A stretch of DNA of 64,000 bases, taken from contig NZ_CBDIIJ010000002.1 in NCBI RefSeq assembly GCF_965279675.1, positions 3,038,001 through 3,102,000 on the forward strand, read 5' to 3'. The notes beneath the pieces are model-generated. The model made no database searches, was not told the DNA's origin, and saw nothing but the letters and a program-made list of their open reading frames with translations. The position numbers and the translations under genes are program-made. Origin of the DNA: Mucisphaera sp965279675. GTDB taxonomy: Bacteria; Planctomycetota; Phycisphaerae; Phycisphaerales; Phycisphaeraceae. Each line of letters opens with the position of its first letter. Positions within the stretch are counted from its first letter, which is position 1. Shown here one piece after another: positions 25,448-34,357 of the stretch.

Positions 25448-28012
25448 ATGGATGCAGCCTGGATATTCCTGTTCGCCGTCCTCGCGCCGCTTATCACCGG
25501 TCTGCTCACGCTCCTGCTGCCCAAGGCACTCGTCACACCACGCGTGCTCATCGCCAGCATCGGCCCCATCCTGGCTTTCACGCTGGTCATCATGGCCAAC
25601 CAACAGGTCCAACAGAACCTGAGCGAGGCCGCTCCCACCACCGCTCCCACCACCGCGGCCATCGGTCACACCGATCACGCCGACACCCACACAACAGGTC
25701 ATCCACTCCACGACATCGAACTCCCCACCACCGCGGTCATCGAGTGGATGCCCAGCCTCAACATCAACCTGGCCTTCAACGCCGACGGCCTCTCGATCTT
25801 CTTCGCACTGCTCGTCTCCGGCATCGGGTTGATGATCGTTCTCTACGCCCGCGGCTACTTCGGCCCGAACCCCGAAGACCTTGGACGCTTCTACCCCACA
25901 CTCGGCTTCTTCATGACCGCGATGCTCGGCATCGTCGTCTCCGACTACACCCTCCAGATGCTGCTCTTCTGGGAGATGACATCTATCTCCTCGTTCCTGC
26001 TCATCGGCTGGGACCGCTACGACAAGCACGCCGTCAAACTCGCCATGCAGGCCTTCTTCACAACAGGCATGGGAGGCATGGCACTCTTCGGCGGCATCGT
26101 CCTCCTCGGAGCCACCACCGATATCTGGCGCTGGTCTGAGCTCACCGCCCAGATCGGCTCGCTCGACCTCTCCGACCCCTGGATCATCGGTGCCTTCCTC
26201 CTGATGTTCCTGGGCGCCGCCACCAAATCAGCCCAGTGGCCCTTCCACTACTGGCTCCCCGGTGCCATGGCCGCACCCACACCCGTCTCCGCCTTCCTCC
26301 ACTCGGCCACCATGGTGAAAGCCGGCGTCTTTCTCGCTGGGCGCTTGCTGCCCACGCTAGGCGGCATCGAGAGCTTCCCCTGGCTGCTGATCATCTTCGG
26401 CGGGGTCACCATGCTGCTCGGCGGCTACATCGCCATCCAGCAGCACGACCTCAAACGCATCTTCGCCTACACCACGGTCTCCCAACTCGGTCTGCTCATG
26501 GCCATGTACGGCATGGGTGCCCTGATGTTCAAGCACACCGGTAAAGATGGCGTTGAACACCTTCTGCCCGCCATCGACCTCGATATCACCCAGATCGCCA
26601 ACCACGCCTTCTACAAGGCCCCCCTCTTTATTGCCGCCGGTGCCATCGGCCACCTCCTCTCCCGAGACATCACACGGCTCACAGGCGCTTACTACAAGTA
26701 CCCCGCCACCTGCCTGGTCATGGTGCTCGCCGGATACGGCCTCGCCGCCGGCCCAGGCACCGTCAGCTTCCAGGCCAAGGAAGCCTTCCTCTACGCCGTC
26801 TATCACGCCACCAAAATCTCTCCCTGGTTCTGGCTCCTGTTCGCCATGACCATCCTCACCGCCATCTGCAACGTCGCCATCTTTGTCCGGCTGGTGACGA
26901 CCCTGTTCAACCTGCCCGGCGGCATGGGCGCTTACGCCAAACCCGATCATGATGAGCACCACCACCACGAACACGAACACAGCCTCTGGGCCGCACTCAT
27001 CTGGCTGCCAGGCCTCCTGCTCGTCATCCCACAGTACATAGGCGGGCTCTTCCCGGGCCTCTGGAACGCCATCTTCCTGCCCGCAGAACGATTCACTTTC
27101 TACACCACCTTCGCCGAAGGCGTCCCATCCCTCAGCTATCTGCTCACCCACCCCGGCGTGCCTCTGTACGGCTCGATCACAGCCATCGTTTTCGGCGTGA
27201 TCCTCGGCTTCCTGCCGCTCCTCCGCAAGGCCATCGTCGATATCCACGACAACATCTACCCCTTGACCTACAGCACCTGCGTCCAGGGCGGCGGCGTCCT
27301 CTTCAACATCGTGCAGACAGGCCGCCTCAGGCAGTACGTCGTCATCGTGCTCGTCACGTTCCTCGGTATGTTCGCCGGAGCCGTCTGGACAGACAGCAAC
27401 ATGATCACCGTCGCCACCACAGCACTGGCCGACCTCGCCAACTGGACCGAATACTGGCCCGGCATGCTCATGGGCCTGCTGGTCTGCGGATCGGCCATCT
27501 GCATCCCCCTCACACAGATCCGTGTCGTCCGCATCCTTATTCTCGGAGCCTGCGGGTTCTCCGTCGTCGGCATCTACCTCATCTACAGAGCACCAGACCT
27601 CGCGCTGACGCAGTTGATGTTCGAGATCATCTCCGTCCTGCTGTTCGTCGTCGTTCTCAGACTTCTTCCTAACGACAAGCCGAAGCCCAACATCGGCTAC
27701 TTCAAACGAATCGCCATCAGCATCGCCGTCGGCCTTGCCCTCGGCTGGATGACGCTCCTTGCCGCCACCGCCGATCGGCCAACACCTCAGAGCAACTGGC
27801 TAGGCACCGTCTTCGCCCAGAACAGCTACTACGGCGACCCCGAATCACCCCTCGCCAGCGAACGAGGCGGCGGCGGCTCCAACGTCGTCAATGTCATCCT
27901 CGTTGACTTCCGCGGATGGGACACCCTCGGTGAAATCGTCGTCCTCGCCATCGCCGTCATCGGTGTCTGGTCATTGCTGCCAAGCCGCAGGAAGGCGGTG
28001 GCCCAGACATGA
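25448..28012 (+). CDS. mrpA: Mrp-type Na+/H+ antiporter subunit A
   Basis: The 854-residue NuoL-like subunit of the Mrp complex exchanges Na+ for protons at the cytoplasmic membrane. It includes the proton-channel core LLFWEMTSISSFLLIGWDRY and GAATKSAQWPFHYWLPGAM (about 257-275). A C-terminal MbhD/MbhE-like part carries LVDFRGWDTLGE near 818-829. It is longer than many homologues because of a His/Thr-rich insertion at about 65-90 and a loop with HDEHHHHEHEHS at about 503-514. It is the first gene of mrpABCDEFG; mrpB starts 4 nt inside its end (ATGA). Start ATG 25448 has a weak ribosome site. In halotolerant or marine bacteria Mrp supports pH and sodium homeostasis. Confidence 0.95.
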   Translation: MDAAWIFLFAVLAPLITGLLTLLLPKALVTPRVLIASIGPILAFTLVIMANQQVQQNLSEAAPTTAPTTAAIGHTDHADTHTTGHPLHDIELPTTAVIEWMPSLNINLAFNADGLSIFFALLVSGIGLMIVLYARGYFGPNPEDLGRFYPTLGFFMTAMLGIVVSDYTLQMLLFWEMTSISSFLLIGWDRYDKHAVKLAMQAFFTTGMGGMALFGGIVLLGATTDIWRWSELTAQIGSLDLSDPWIIGAFLLMFLGAATKSAQWPFHYWLPGAMAAPTPVSAFLHSATMVKAGVFLAGRLLPTLGGIESFPWLLIIFGGVTMLLGGYIAIQQHDLKRIFAYTTVSQLGLLMAMYGMGALMFKHTGKDGVEHLLPAIDLDITQIANHAFYKAPLFIAAGAIGHLLSRDITRLTGAYYKYPATCLVMVLAGYGLAAGPGTVSFQAKEAFLYAVYHATKISPWFWLLFAMTILTAICNVAIFVRLVTTLFNLPGGMGAYAKPDHDEHHHHEHEHSLWAALIWLPGLLLVIPQYIGGLFPGLWNAIFLPAERFTFYTTFAEGVPSLSYLLTHPGVPLYGSITAIVFGVILGFLPLLRKAIVDIHDNIYPLTYSTCVQGGGVLFNIVQTGRLRQYVVIVLVTFLGMFAGAVWTDSNMITVATTALADLANWTEYWPGMLMGLLVCGSAICIPLTQIRVVRILILGACGFSVVGIYLIYRAPDLALTQLMFEIISVLLFVVVLRLLPNDKPKPNIGYFKRIAISIAVGLALGWMTLLAATADRPTPQSNWLGTVFAQNSYYGDPESPLASERGGGGSNVVNVILVDFRGWDTLGEIVVLAIAVIGVWSLLPSRRKAVAQT

Positions 28013-28431
28013 GTTCACTCATCCTCCGCGTCTGCATGCGTCTGATCCTTCCCATCGGACTCGTCTTCGCCCTCTATATGGCCTTCAAAGGCCACAACGA
28101 GCCGGGTGGCGGGTTCATCGGCGGGCTCATGGCTGCCGCCACACTCGCCATCTTCCGCATGTCCTGCGGGCCCAACGAACTCGACAAGCTCCTGCCCTGC
28201 CACCCGCGCGTCCTAGTCTCAGCAGGACTCGCCATCGCCATCCTCACCGCCGTCGCCCCCCTGCTGGTGGGCGACGCCTTTCTACAGTCCTACCTCACCG
28301 ATATCTACCTGCCCTTCGGTGACAAGATCCATATCGCCTCAGCCATGTTCTTCGACGTCGGCGTCTTTCTCGTTGTCGTAGGCATCTGCATCGGCATGAT
28401 CGGCCGCTTTTCCGAGGAGTTGGAGCTATGA
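28009..28431 (+). CDS. mrpB: Mrp-type Na+/H+ antiporter subunit B
   Basis: The 140-residue MrpB has the conserved start of the family (LRVCMRLILPIGLVFALYMA) and the segment GHNEPGGGFIGGLMAA at about 27-42, in a protein of four membrane helices. It ends in a short polar tail. Its ATG overlaps the mrpA stop and its own stop overlaps the mrpC start, so translation is coupled along the operon. In the complex MrpB packs with MrpC, F and G on the MrpA side. No residue departs from expectation. Confidence 0.94.
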   Translation: MSSLILRVCMRLILPIGLVFALYMAFKGHNEPGGGFIGGLMAAATLAIFRMSCGPNELDKLLPCHPRVLVSAGLAIAILTAVAPLLVGDAFLQSYLTDIYLPFGDKIHIASAMFFDVGVFLVVVGICIGMIGRFSEELEL

Positions 28432-28871
28432 CACTCATCCTCGCGACCTGCGTGGCCGTCACCGTCGCCGTCAGCATCTACCTCCTGCTCAGCCGCGAGC
28501 TCAAAGGCATCGCGATGGGCGTCTTCCTGGCCGGCCACGCCGCCAACCTGTCTATCCTTGCCATGAGCCGATCCCCCGTCATCACCGGCGACGACGGCGA
28601 AACCACCCTCAAACTCCCCCCCCTGCTCGGCTACGGCGAAGACCCGGCCGAACCCCTCGCCACCATGGTCGACCCGCTCCCGCAAGCCCTCATTCTAACG
28701 GCCATTGTTATCAGCTTCGGCGTCATGGGCTTCCTGCTGGCCCTCATCGTCGTGACCGGCCGCGTCACCCACACGCTCGACCTCGAAGACTTTGACGATA
28801 ACCCCACCGGCATGAATGCCGACGACACACCCGGTAGCCAGGACGCATCGAGAGAAGGGAGCACCACCTGA
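28428..28871 (+). CDS. mrpC: Mrp-type Na+/H+ antiporter subunit C (NuoK-like)
   Basis: The 147-residue NuoK-like subunit has three hydrophobic helices: one at 3-21, one with the GVFLAGHAANLSILAM core near 31-46, and one at about 86-110. The family is usually about 113-120 residues. The extra length here comes from a hydrophilic insertion at 50-75 (ITGDDGETTLKLPPLLGYGE) and an acidic C-terminal tail after 118 (DLEDFDDNPTGMNADDTPGS). The insertion faces the space between helices 2 and 3. It overlaps mrpB by 4 nt and abuts mrpD. Confidence 0.93.
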   Translation: MTLILATCVAVTVAVSIYLLLSRELKGIAMGVFLAGHAANLSILAMSRSPVITGDDGETTLKLPPLLGYGEDPAEPLATMVDPLPQALILTAIVISFGVMGFLLALIVVTGRVTHTLDLEDFDDNPTGMNADDTPGSQDASREGSTT

Positions 28872-30547
28872 TGCCCGATCTCTCGAACCTCATCATCCTC
28901 TTCTGCCTGATCCCGCTCTTCGCAGGACTCGCCAGCGTACTCCTGCTCAACCAGCCCGTGATGGCCCGCATCCTCGGGATCGTAAGCTTTGCCTCACTGA
29001 CCACCATCGGCCTGATCAGCCTCATCAACCTCGGCCCCGAGGGCAAGGTCGCTGTCACCCAACTCGGCGGATGGAAGGCCCCCTACGGCATCACTCTGGT
29101 CTTTGACAGCCTCTCCGGCTTGCTGATCACCGTCGCCGCCGTAGTCAGCCTCGCCGCCTACATCCACAGCTTCTCATCGCTCGATCCAAAGATCGAACGA
29201 CGCTACTTCCACCCGCTCATCCAACTCCTGATCTGCGGCGTCAACCTCAGCTTCCTCACCGGCGACCTCTTCAACCTCTTCGTCGCTTTCGAAATCATGC
29301 TGATGGCTTCCTACGCCCTGCTCTGCCTCGGGGCATCCGACAACCAGCTCCGCCACGCCTATAAGTACGTCCTCCTCAACATCCTCGCCTCCACCGTCTT
29401 CCTCATGGGGGCAGGCATGGCCTACGGACTCCTCGGCACTCTCAACTTCGCCGACATGGCCCGAATCGTCGCCGAAACCCAGGCCGCAGGGGAAGACATG
29501 CCCACCGGTTTTACCGCCTTGGGCGTCCTCTTCCTCTTCGTCTTCGGGCTCAAGGGCGCCTTCTTCCCCATGTGGTTCTGGCTCCCCGACACCTATTGGA
29601 CCGTGCCGATCGCCATCGCCGGTCTCTTCGGCGGCCTGCTCACCAAAGTCGGCGTCTACGCCATCGCTCGAACCTTCCCCCTCGTCTTCGCCCAGGCCCC
29701 GCCCATAGGCGTCGAGAGCTCCGATGCCCGCATCCTCCTCATGACACTCCTCGCCGCCTCAGCCGGCGTCACGATGTTCCTCGCCGTGCTGGGCGCCGTC
29801 TCACAGCACTACATGAGACGTCTGCTCTCCATCCACGTCATCAGCCAGGTCGGCTACATGGTCTTCGGCCTCGCCGTCATGACCGGCACCGCCCTCGCCG
29901 GCGCCGTGTATCACATCATCCACAACATGGTCGTCAAGAGCGCCCTCTTCCTCTGCTGCGGATTGATGGAAAAACACGCCGGCACCGACGACCTCAACAA
30001 ACTCGGCGGCCTGCTCAAACGCGATATCCCCCTGGCCATCCTGTTTTTCATCGCCGCCATGAGCCTTGTTGGCCTGCCGCCCCTCTCCGGCTTCTTCGGA
30101 AAAATGCTCCTCGTCGACGCCGGCTGGAACGCTCACGACGGCCGCTACTGGTGGCTCGCCATCCTTGCCCTACTCACCGGTTGCCTGACGCTCCTCTCCA
30201 TGCTCAAGATCTGGAGCTACGCCTTCTGGAGCCCAGAAACCGAGACCGAAATCGATACACCCCAGAACGTCAAAACCAAGAACCGCTCCGGCTACGTCGC
30301 CACCACCATGCTCGTCGCCATCGCCCTGTTCATGGGCTTCGGCGCAGAGATCGTCTATCAGGCAGCCGAAACAGCCGGTAACCAGCTCTTCGACCCTACC
30401 GCTTACGTCGAAGCCGTCCTCGGCGAGGGCAAGCTCAACGCCATCCACTGGCAGCTCCCGCAGGAACTGCAGGACGCCGCCACCGCCGAAGCCACCAACC
30501 AGAACAGCTACGTTGACACGATCACCCAGCAAGGGAGCCAGCCATGA
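28871..30547 (+). CDS. mrpD: Mrp-type Na+/H+ antiporter subunit D (NuoM/N-like)
   Basis: The 558-residue subunit is a NuoM/NuoN-like channel protein with about 14 helices. Key parts are LFVAFEIMLMASYALLCLGA, with the glutamate on the proton path at about residue 141, and the block GAFFPMWFWLPDTYWT. A further conserved block is HNMVVKSALFLCCGLMEKHA, with the lysine of the second half channel. A short cytoplasmic C-terminal tail follows. It is the second large antiporter-like subunit alongside MrpA and is essential for exchange in characterised Mrp complexes. It starts on the last base of mrpC and overlaps mrpE by 4 nt. Confidence 0.95.
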   Translation: MPDLSNLIILFCLIPLFAGLASVLLLNQPVMARILGIVSFASLTTIGLISLINLGPEGKVAVTQLGGWKAPYGITLVFDSLSGLLITVAAVVSLAAYIHSFSSLDPKIERRYFHPLIQLLICGVNLSFLTGDLFNLFVAFEIMLMASYALLCLGASDNQLRHAYKYVLLNILASTVFLMGAGMAYGLLGTLNFADMARIVAETQAAGEDMPTGFTALGVLFLFVFGLKGAFFPMWFWLPDTYWTVPIAIAGLFGGLLTKVGVYAIARTFPLVFAQAPPIGVESSDARILLMTLLAASAGVTMFLAVLGAVSQHYMRRLLSIHVISQVGYMVFGLAVMTGTALAGAVYHIIHNMVVKSALFLCCGLMEKHAGTDDLNKLGGLLKRDIPLAILFFIAAMSLVGLPPLSGFFGKMLLVDAGWNAHDGRYWWLAILALLTGCLTLLSMLKIWSYAFWSPETETEIDTPQNVKTKNRSGYVATTMLVAIALFMGFGAEIVYQAAETAGNQLFDPTAYVEAVLGEGKLNAIHWQLPQELQDAATAEATNQNSYVDTITQQGSQP

Positions 30548-31023
30548 TCGGCCTCTTCCTGCTCAACCTCTTCCTCGCCACCCTCTACATGGCGCTCATC
30601 GGTTCAGTGACCTTCCTGAACCTGCTCTTCGGCCTGGGCATCGGCTTTGCCATCACCGCTCTCGTTTCCAAACTCGCCGGCGACAGGTCCTACCTCCGCT
30701 ACATCGCCAGGCTCATCAACTTCTCCATCTACTTCATCCGCATCCTCATCATCGCCAACCTCCAGGTCGCCTACGAAGTCCTCACCACGACCCACCACAT
30801 GAAGCCCCGGATCATCCGCTACCCCGTCAAAGACCTCACCGACGTACAAATCACCACCCTGGCGAATGCCATCACCCTCACACCCGGCACGCTCTCCACC
30901 GACATCGATGAGGAAACTCGCTGCCTCTACATCCACGCCATGTACGCCGAAAACCGTGAAGAAGCCATCGCCGACATCGACACCCTCCGAGACCGCCTGC
31001 TCAAGGAGGTCTTTAACCAATGA
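30544..31023 (+). CDS. mrpE: Mrp-type Na+/H+ antiporter subunit E
   Basis: The 159-residue MrpE has two or three N-terminal helices (about 1-34 and 50-75) followed by a soluble C-terminal domain with the family block LTLTPGTLSTDIDEETRCLY (written here as ITLTPGTLSTDIDEE) near 111-125. Its stop overlaps the mrpF start by 4 nt, and its start overlaps the mrpD stop. MrpE is needed for full assembly or activity in other bacteria. Nothing unusual is visible. Confidence 0.93.
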   Translation: MIGLFLLNLFLATLYMALIGSVTFLNLLFGLGIGFAITALVSKLAGDRSYLRYIARLINFSIYFIRILIIANLQVAYEVLTTTHHMKPRIIRYPVKDLTDVQITTLANAITLTPGTLSTDIDEETRCLYIHAMYAENREEAIADIDTLRDRLLKEVFNQ

Positions 31024-31412
31024 TCCTCGACCTCCCCCTGCTCATCGCCGCCAAAACCGCCGACCACACCAACCACGTGGCCCCAGTCGATCACATCACT
31101 TTCCTCGACCCCATCATCATGGTCCTGCTCTGGATCGGTCTGGTCGCCATGGTCGCTGGCATCATCCTCTGTTTCTACCGCCTGCTCGCCGGACCACAGC
31201 TCGCAGACCGCGTGCTCGCCGCCGACGCCCTCGCCCTCGAAGTCGTGGGCCTGGTCCTCATCCTCGCGATCCTCACCCGCATCGACGCCTTCTTCGACAC
31301 CGCCCTGGTCGTCGCCATCATCGGCTTCGCCAGCACCGTCGCCTTCGGACAGTACATCGGCGCCCGCGCCCTCCAGCGAACCGAAAACCCCGGCAAGGAG
31401 ATCTACGAATGA
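31020..31412 (+). CDS. mrpF: Mrp-type Na+/H+ antiporter subunit F
   Basis: The 130-residue MrpF has three helices and the family core AGPQLADRVLAADALALEVV at about 58-77, followed by an acid-containing helix LTRIDAFFDTALVVAIIGFA. It is about 40 residues longer at the N-terminus than the usual 90-residue MrpF, with a His/Asp-containing stretch KTADHTNHVAPVDHITFLD before the first helix. The start at 31020 overlaps mrpE by 4 nt, which supports it. The stop TGA overlaps the mrpG ATG. Confidence 0.93.
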   Translation: MILDLPLLIAAKTADHTNHVAPVDHITFLDPIIMVLLWIGLVAMVAGIILCFYRLLAGPQLADRVLAADALALEVVGLVLILAILTRIDAFFDTALVVAIIGFASTVAFGQYIGARALQRTENPGKEIYE

Positions 31413-31765
31413 ACCTCCTCGCCGACCTGCTCACCATCTTCTTCCTGATTGTCGGCATCGCCTTCATGCTCATCGGGGCCATCGGCATCGTCCGCCTGCC
31501 CGATGTCTACCACCGGCTCCACGCCGCCTCGAAATGCGCCACCCTCGGCCTCGCCGGGCTGCTCATCGCCGCCGTGTTCCACATCGGAACCCTCCCTGTC
31601 GTCACCAAGGCCTTCGTCACGTTGGTCTTCGCCTGCGTTGCCGTGCCCGTCGGCTCTCATATCCTCGGCAAGGCAGCCCTACGCGATCGCGACCCCCTCT
31701 GGACAGGCACCCTGTCCGACGAGTGGTCCGAAGACAACCCCACCCAGGCCGATATCCATCCCTGA
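31409..31765 (+). CDS. mrpG: Mrp-type Na+/H+ antiporter subunit G
   Basis: The 118-residue MrpG has three helices and the conserved segment GAIGIVRLPDVYHRLHAASK (about 23-42) with the family aspartate and histidine. The start at 31409 gives an ATGA overlap with mrpF; the frame is open further upstream but the family begins here. It closes the operon, and its stop at 31763-31765 is one base from the end of the convergent nuoC gene, so the operon must terminate inside or past nuoC. No terminator hairpin is visible in that gap. Confidence 0.93.
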   Translation: MNLLADLLTIFFLIVGIAFMLIGAIGIVRLPDVYHRLHAASKCATLGLAGLLIAAVFHIGTLPVVTKAFVTLVFACVAVPVGSHILGKAALRDRDPLWTGTLSDEWSEDNPTQADIHP

Positions 31766-31766
31766 T

Positions 31767-32333
31767 TCAGGCGCTGTCCCGGTCCACCACCCGGAACGTC
31801 TCACGCTCACCCCGACCACGCACCGGATAATCCTTCCGTAGCGGGTGCGCCGGGTACTTCTCCCAAAGCAGAATCCGCCGCAGGTCCGGATGGTTCCTGA
31901 ACCGAATCCCGAACATGTCAAACACCTCACGCTCCAGCCACTCCGCGCCCGGCCAGAGATCGGTCACCGAATCGAGATACAACGCCGGGTCCTCCTCAAT
32001 CCCATCCGTCGCGACGGTCGGCTCCAGGTACGTCTTGATGAACAACCGCAAATCCTTCGCCGGACTCACGAGGTTGTAGATCACCCCGAAACGCCCCTGA
32101 ACCGGTAGCCCCTTGGGCTTCGGATAATCCAGATAGTCGACCCCCGCGATGTCACTCAGCAGCGCATACCCGCCACCCGCCTCCTCCTTGAGAAAGGCCA
32201 GCACCGCGTGCAGATCCTCGGCAGGAACCACCACCGTCGTCTGCCCACGAAACTCCGAAGCAAACAACGACTTCCCGCTGAACCGCTCCTTCATCAGCGC
32301 AAGGGTCGGATGGTTGAGATCTGGCTGACTCAT
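31767..32333 (-). CDS. nuoC: NADH-quinone oxidoreductase subunit C (orphan)
   Basis: The 188-residue product carries the complex I 30-kDa subunit signature: LWPGAEWLEREVFDMFGIRF, then HPDLRRILLWEKYPAHPLRK and DYPV. NuoC is a peripheral-arm subunit that contacts NuoB and NuoD near the quinone site. No other nuo gene is in the window, which is unusual because nuoC normally sits between nuoB and nuoD. It converges on the Mrp operon, whose MrpA and MrpD share ancestry with complex I membrane subunits. The ATG at 32333 is preceded by GGGAGCGTC. Whether the remaining complex I genes lie elsewhere cannot be seen. Confidence 0.92.
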   Translation of the reverse strand: MSQPDLNHPTLALMKERFSGKSLFASEFRGQTTVVVPAEDLHAVLAFLKEEAGGGYALLSDIAGVDYLDYPKPKGLPVQGRFGVIYNLVSPAKDLRLFIKTYLEPTVATDGIEEDPALYLDSVTDLWPGAEWLEREVFDMFGIRFRNHPDLRRILLWEKYPAHPLRKDYPVRGRGERETFRVVDRDSA

Positions 32334-32389
32334 GCAAGACGCTCCCTGTTAATCACACACAGCAGACGGCGCATCCGCCTGCCTGACAT

Positions 32390-32995
32390 CTACTCGTCCT
32401 CAATCGTACGCTTCAAGCTCGACACAAGCTCGCGCCATCTCTCCACCGCATCAGGCCACTCGTAGGCCAGCGAGTCAGCCAGTGCCACCGTGTCCTGCCC
32501 GAGCATCTGCTCCCGCAACTCCCCTAACTGCTTCCGCAGATGCTCCACCTGATCGCTCCCCCGCTCATCCCCAACCGCGATCTCCTCGAGATCCAAAGCC
32601 AACAGCAAGCACGACTCCGCCACCGCCTGCTGCGCCTGCAGCCAGATCCCCATCGCCTGCCCAACCTTCTCATAGGCCTCCAACGGCTCATCCTCCTGCA
32701 GCAGGTCGGCCGCTTCCGTCTGCAGCACCTCCGCTTCATCCAGGACGCCACCGATCTCATCCAACGCCATCAACGCCAACGCCCGAGCATCCTCAGAAAC
32801 CAGCGACAAGGCCCCATCCGCCACCTCGTCATCCCTCGCATCCTCCAGCCCATCCCCCACCAACGGGCCACCCGACAGCACCACCTCCGCAATCACCCGC
32901 CCCTCCGTGTTCAGACGCTCACTCGCCGCATCCAGCAGCTCACCCACCGTCTGCCCCGCCAATTCCACCACTTCGCCGTCAACGTGTACCTTCAT
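32390..32995 (-). CDS. Hypothetical acidic helical protein
   Basis: The 201-residue product is not recognised. Residues 1-60 begin MKVHVDGEVVELAGQTVGEL, like the beta-grasp start of a small ThiS or ubiquitin-like fold. The rest (about 65-200) is a long acidic helical region rich in Leu, Glu and Ala, which could form a helical bundle or coiled coil. The net charge is strongly negative, and there is no signal peptide or membrane segment. I chose ATG 32995; a GTG lies just upstream at 32998. It lies 56 bp upstream of nuoC on the same strand, so the two may be co-transcribed. Function unknown. Confidence 0.7.
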   Translation of the reverse strand: MKVHVDGEVVELAGQTVGELLDAASERLNTEGRVIAEVVLSGGPLVGDGLEDARDDEVADGALSLVSEDARALALMALDEIGGVLDEAEVLQTEAADLLQEDEPLEAYEKVGQAMGIWLQAQQAVAESCLLLALDLEEIAVGDERGSDQVEHLRKQLGELREQMLGQDTVALADSLAYEWPDAVERWRELVSSLKRTIEDE

Positions 32996-33057
32996 CACCG
33001 CATGATAAGCCCCGCAGGAACATCAGACCAAACCACCATCCCAGCCACCACAGCACT

Positions 33058-33723
33058 ATGCAGACCCTCATCCTGATCCCATCTCACGCCGAAGCCGCCC
33101 CCACAGTCAGGAAATTACACCTGCAGCGGGACGCGCCTGCCCGCTGGACCGGCCAACACCTAACCCTCTCGGTCGTCGGAATCGGCCCTCAGGCCGCCAA
33201 CAACCTCCCCGAGACCTCCCCCGACACACGCTGTCTGATCGCCGGCCTCGCCGCCGCCACCAATCCTCGCTTACGAACAAAAACCACCCACTTCCCTACA
33301 ACGGTCCGCGACGACCAGGGCCTCGAGCCCATCGAACTGGCCACGCCAGCCACCCAGACCGACAACCTTTGCCTGATGTCCACGCAGACCCCCATCGCCT
33401 CGGCTCAGGCCAAAGCCACCCTGCACACCGAGCACCACATCGATCTCATCGACATGGAAACCCACGCCATTGCACGAACGCTCCCGCCATCAACAAAACC
33501 CACCGCTCTCAGAGTTATCTCCGACGATGCCGCCACCAGCCTGCCGCCCGGCATCGAACACTGGCTGACACCCCAAGGACGCACGCGCCCAACAGCGATA
33601 CTCAGCAGCCTCCTGCGACATCCCTACCATCTCGCCGAAACCGCCAGATTCATGCGTCACGCCCAGCACGCCACCCACCTGCTCGCACAAGCCATCGAAA
33701 ACTGGCTGGACGACTCAGACTAA
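33058..33723 (+). CDS. Nucleoside phosphorylase/nucleosidase-superfamily protein
   Basis: The 221-residue product resembles purine nucleoside phosphorylase / MTA-SAH nucleosidase proteins. It has a short N-terminal strand (MQTLILIPSHAEAAPTVR), the VVGIGPQAA loop where the family has a glycine-rich ribose/phosphate-site loop, IDMETHAIAR matching the substrate-contact motif MExxA, and LRVISDDA matching the RxISD segment with the catalytic aspartate. It may cleave methylthioadenosine, futalosine or a hopanoid precursor, as relatives do. The sequence is quite diverged, so the exact reaction is open. I chose ATG 33058 because the region upstream is antisense to the acidic gene. nadD follows after 11 bp. 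Confidence 0.68.
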   Translation: MQTLILIPSHAEAAPTVRKLHLQRDAPARWTGQHLTLSVVGIGPQAANNLPETSPDTRCLIAGLAAATNPRLRTKTTHFPTTVRDDQGLEPIELATPATQTDNLCLMSTQTPIASAQAKATLHTEHHIDLIDMETHAIARTLPPSTKPTALRVISDDAATSLPPGIEHWLTPQGRTRPTAILSSLLRHPYHLAETARFMRHAQHATHLLAQAIENWLDDSD

Positions 33724-33734
33724 AATCCACCGGC

Positions 33735-34349
33735 ATGTACCACCGCACCATCCTCATCTTTGGCGGGACCTTCGACCCGCCCCATCAGGCCCACATCGAC
33801 CTGCCCGAACAGGCCAGACAGGCCGTCGATGCCGACCAGATCCTTTACCTCCCCGCCGGAACCCCACCCCACAAACGCCATCAGACCATCTCACCCTCTC
33901 ACCACCGCCTCGCCATGCTCCGCCTCGCCTTACGCCATCAACCCCACGCCGTCATCGACCCACGCGAAATCGACGCCCCCGAAGACCACCCCAACTACAC
34001 CGTCACAACCCTCGAAGCCCTCCGCTCCGAGCATCCAAAAACCACCCGGCTGCACCTGCTCATCGGGTCAGACCAGGCCGCCGTCTTCGACACCTGGCGA
34101 GACCCCCAGCGAATCCAGCAACTCGCTCCACCGCTCGTGATGATCCGCCCGCCCCTGACCGCAGAGACTTTCCTCAACTCACTCCCGCCCCACGAACGGG
34201 GCCAGTGGGCCAACAGCCTCGTACCCGTCCAGACCACCGACACCAGCGCCACCGATATCCGCGAGGCCATCAGCCGAGGACAACCGATCCCAGCCACCGT
34301 TCCACCCGATGTCCGCGACTACATCACCATGAACAACCTCTACCGATAG
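33735..34349 (+). CDS. nadD: Nicotinate-nucleotide adenylyltransferase
   Basis: NadD transfers AMP from ATP to nicotinate mononucleotide, the second-to-last step of NAD synthesis. The 204-residue product has the nucleotidyltransferase motif FGGTFDPPHQAHI (9-21), with the HxxH-like dyad at His17 and His20. The block YLPAGTPPHK contains the family PxxxPHK motif, and the C-terminal segment DTSATDIREAI corresponds to ISSTxIR. The start at 33735 is fixed by the family. It follows the nucleosidase-like gene after 11 bp and converges on the glutamate dehydrogenase gene with 8 bp between. Confidence 0.94.
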   Translation: MYHRTILIFGGTFDPPHQAHIDLPEQARQAVDADQILYLPAGTPPHKRHQTISPSHHRLAMLRLALRHQPHAVIDPREIDAPEDHPNYTVTTLEALRSEHPKTTRLHLLIGSDQAAVFDTWRDPQRIQQLAPPLVMIRPPLTAETFLNSLPPHERGQWANSLVPVQTTDTSATDIREAISRGQPIPATVPPDVRDYITMNNLYR

Positions 34350-34357
34350 CAATCAAC

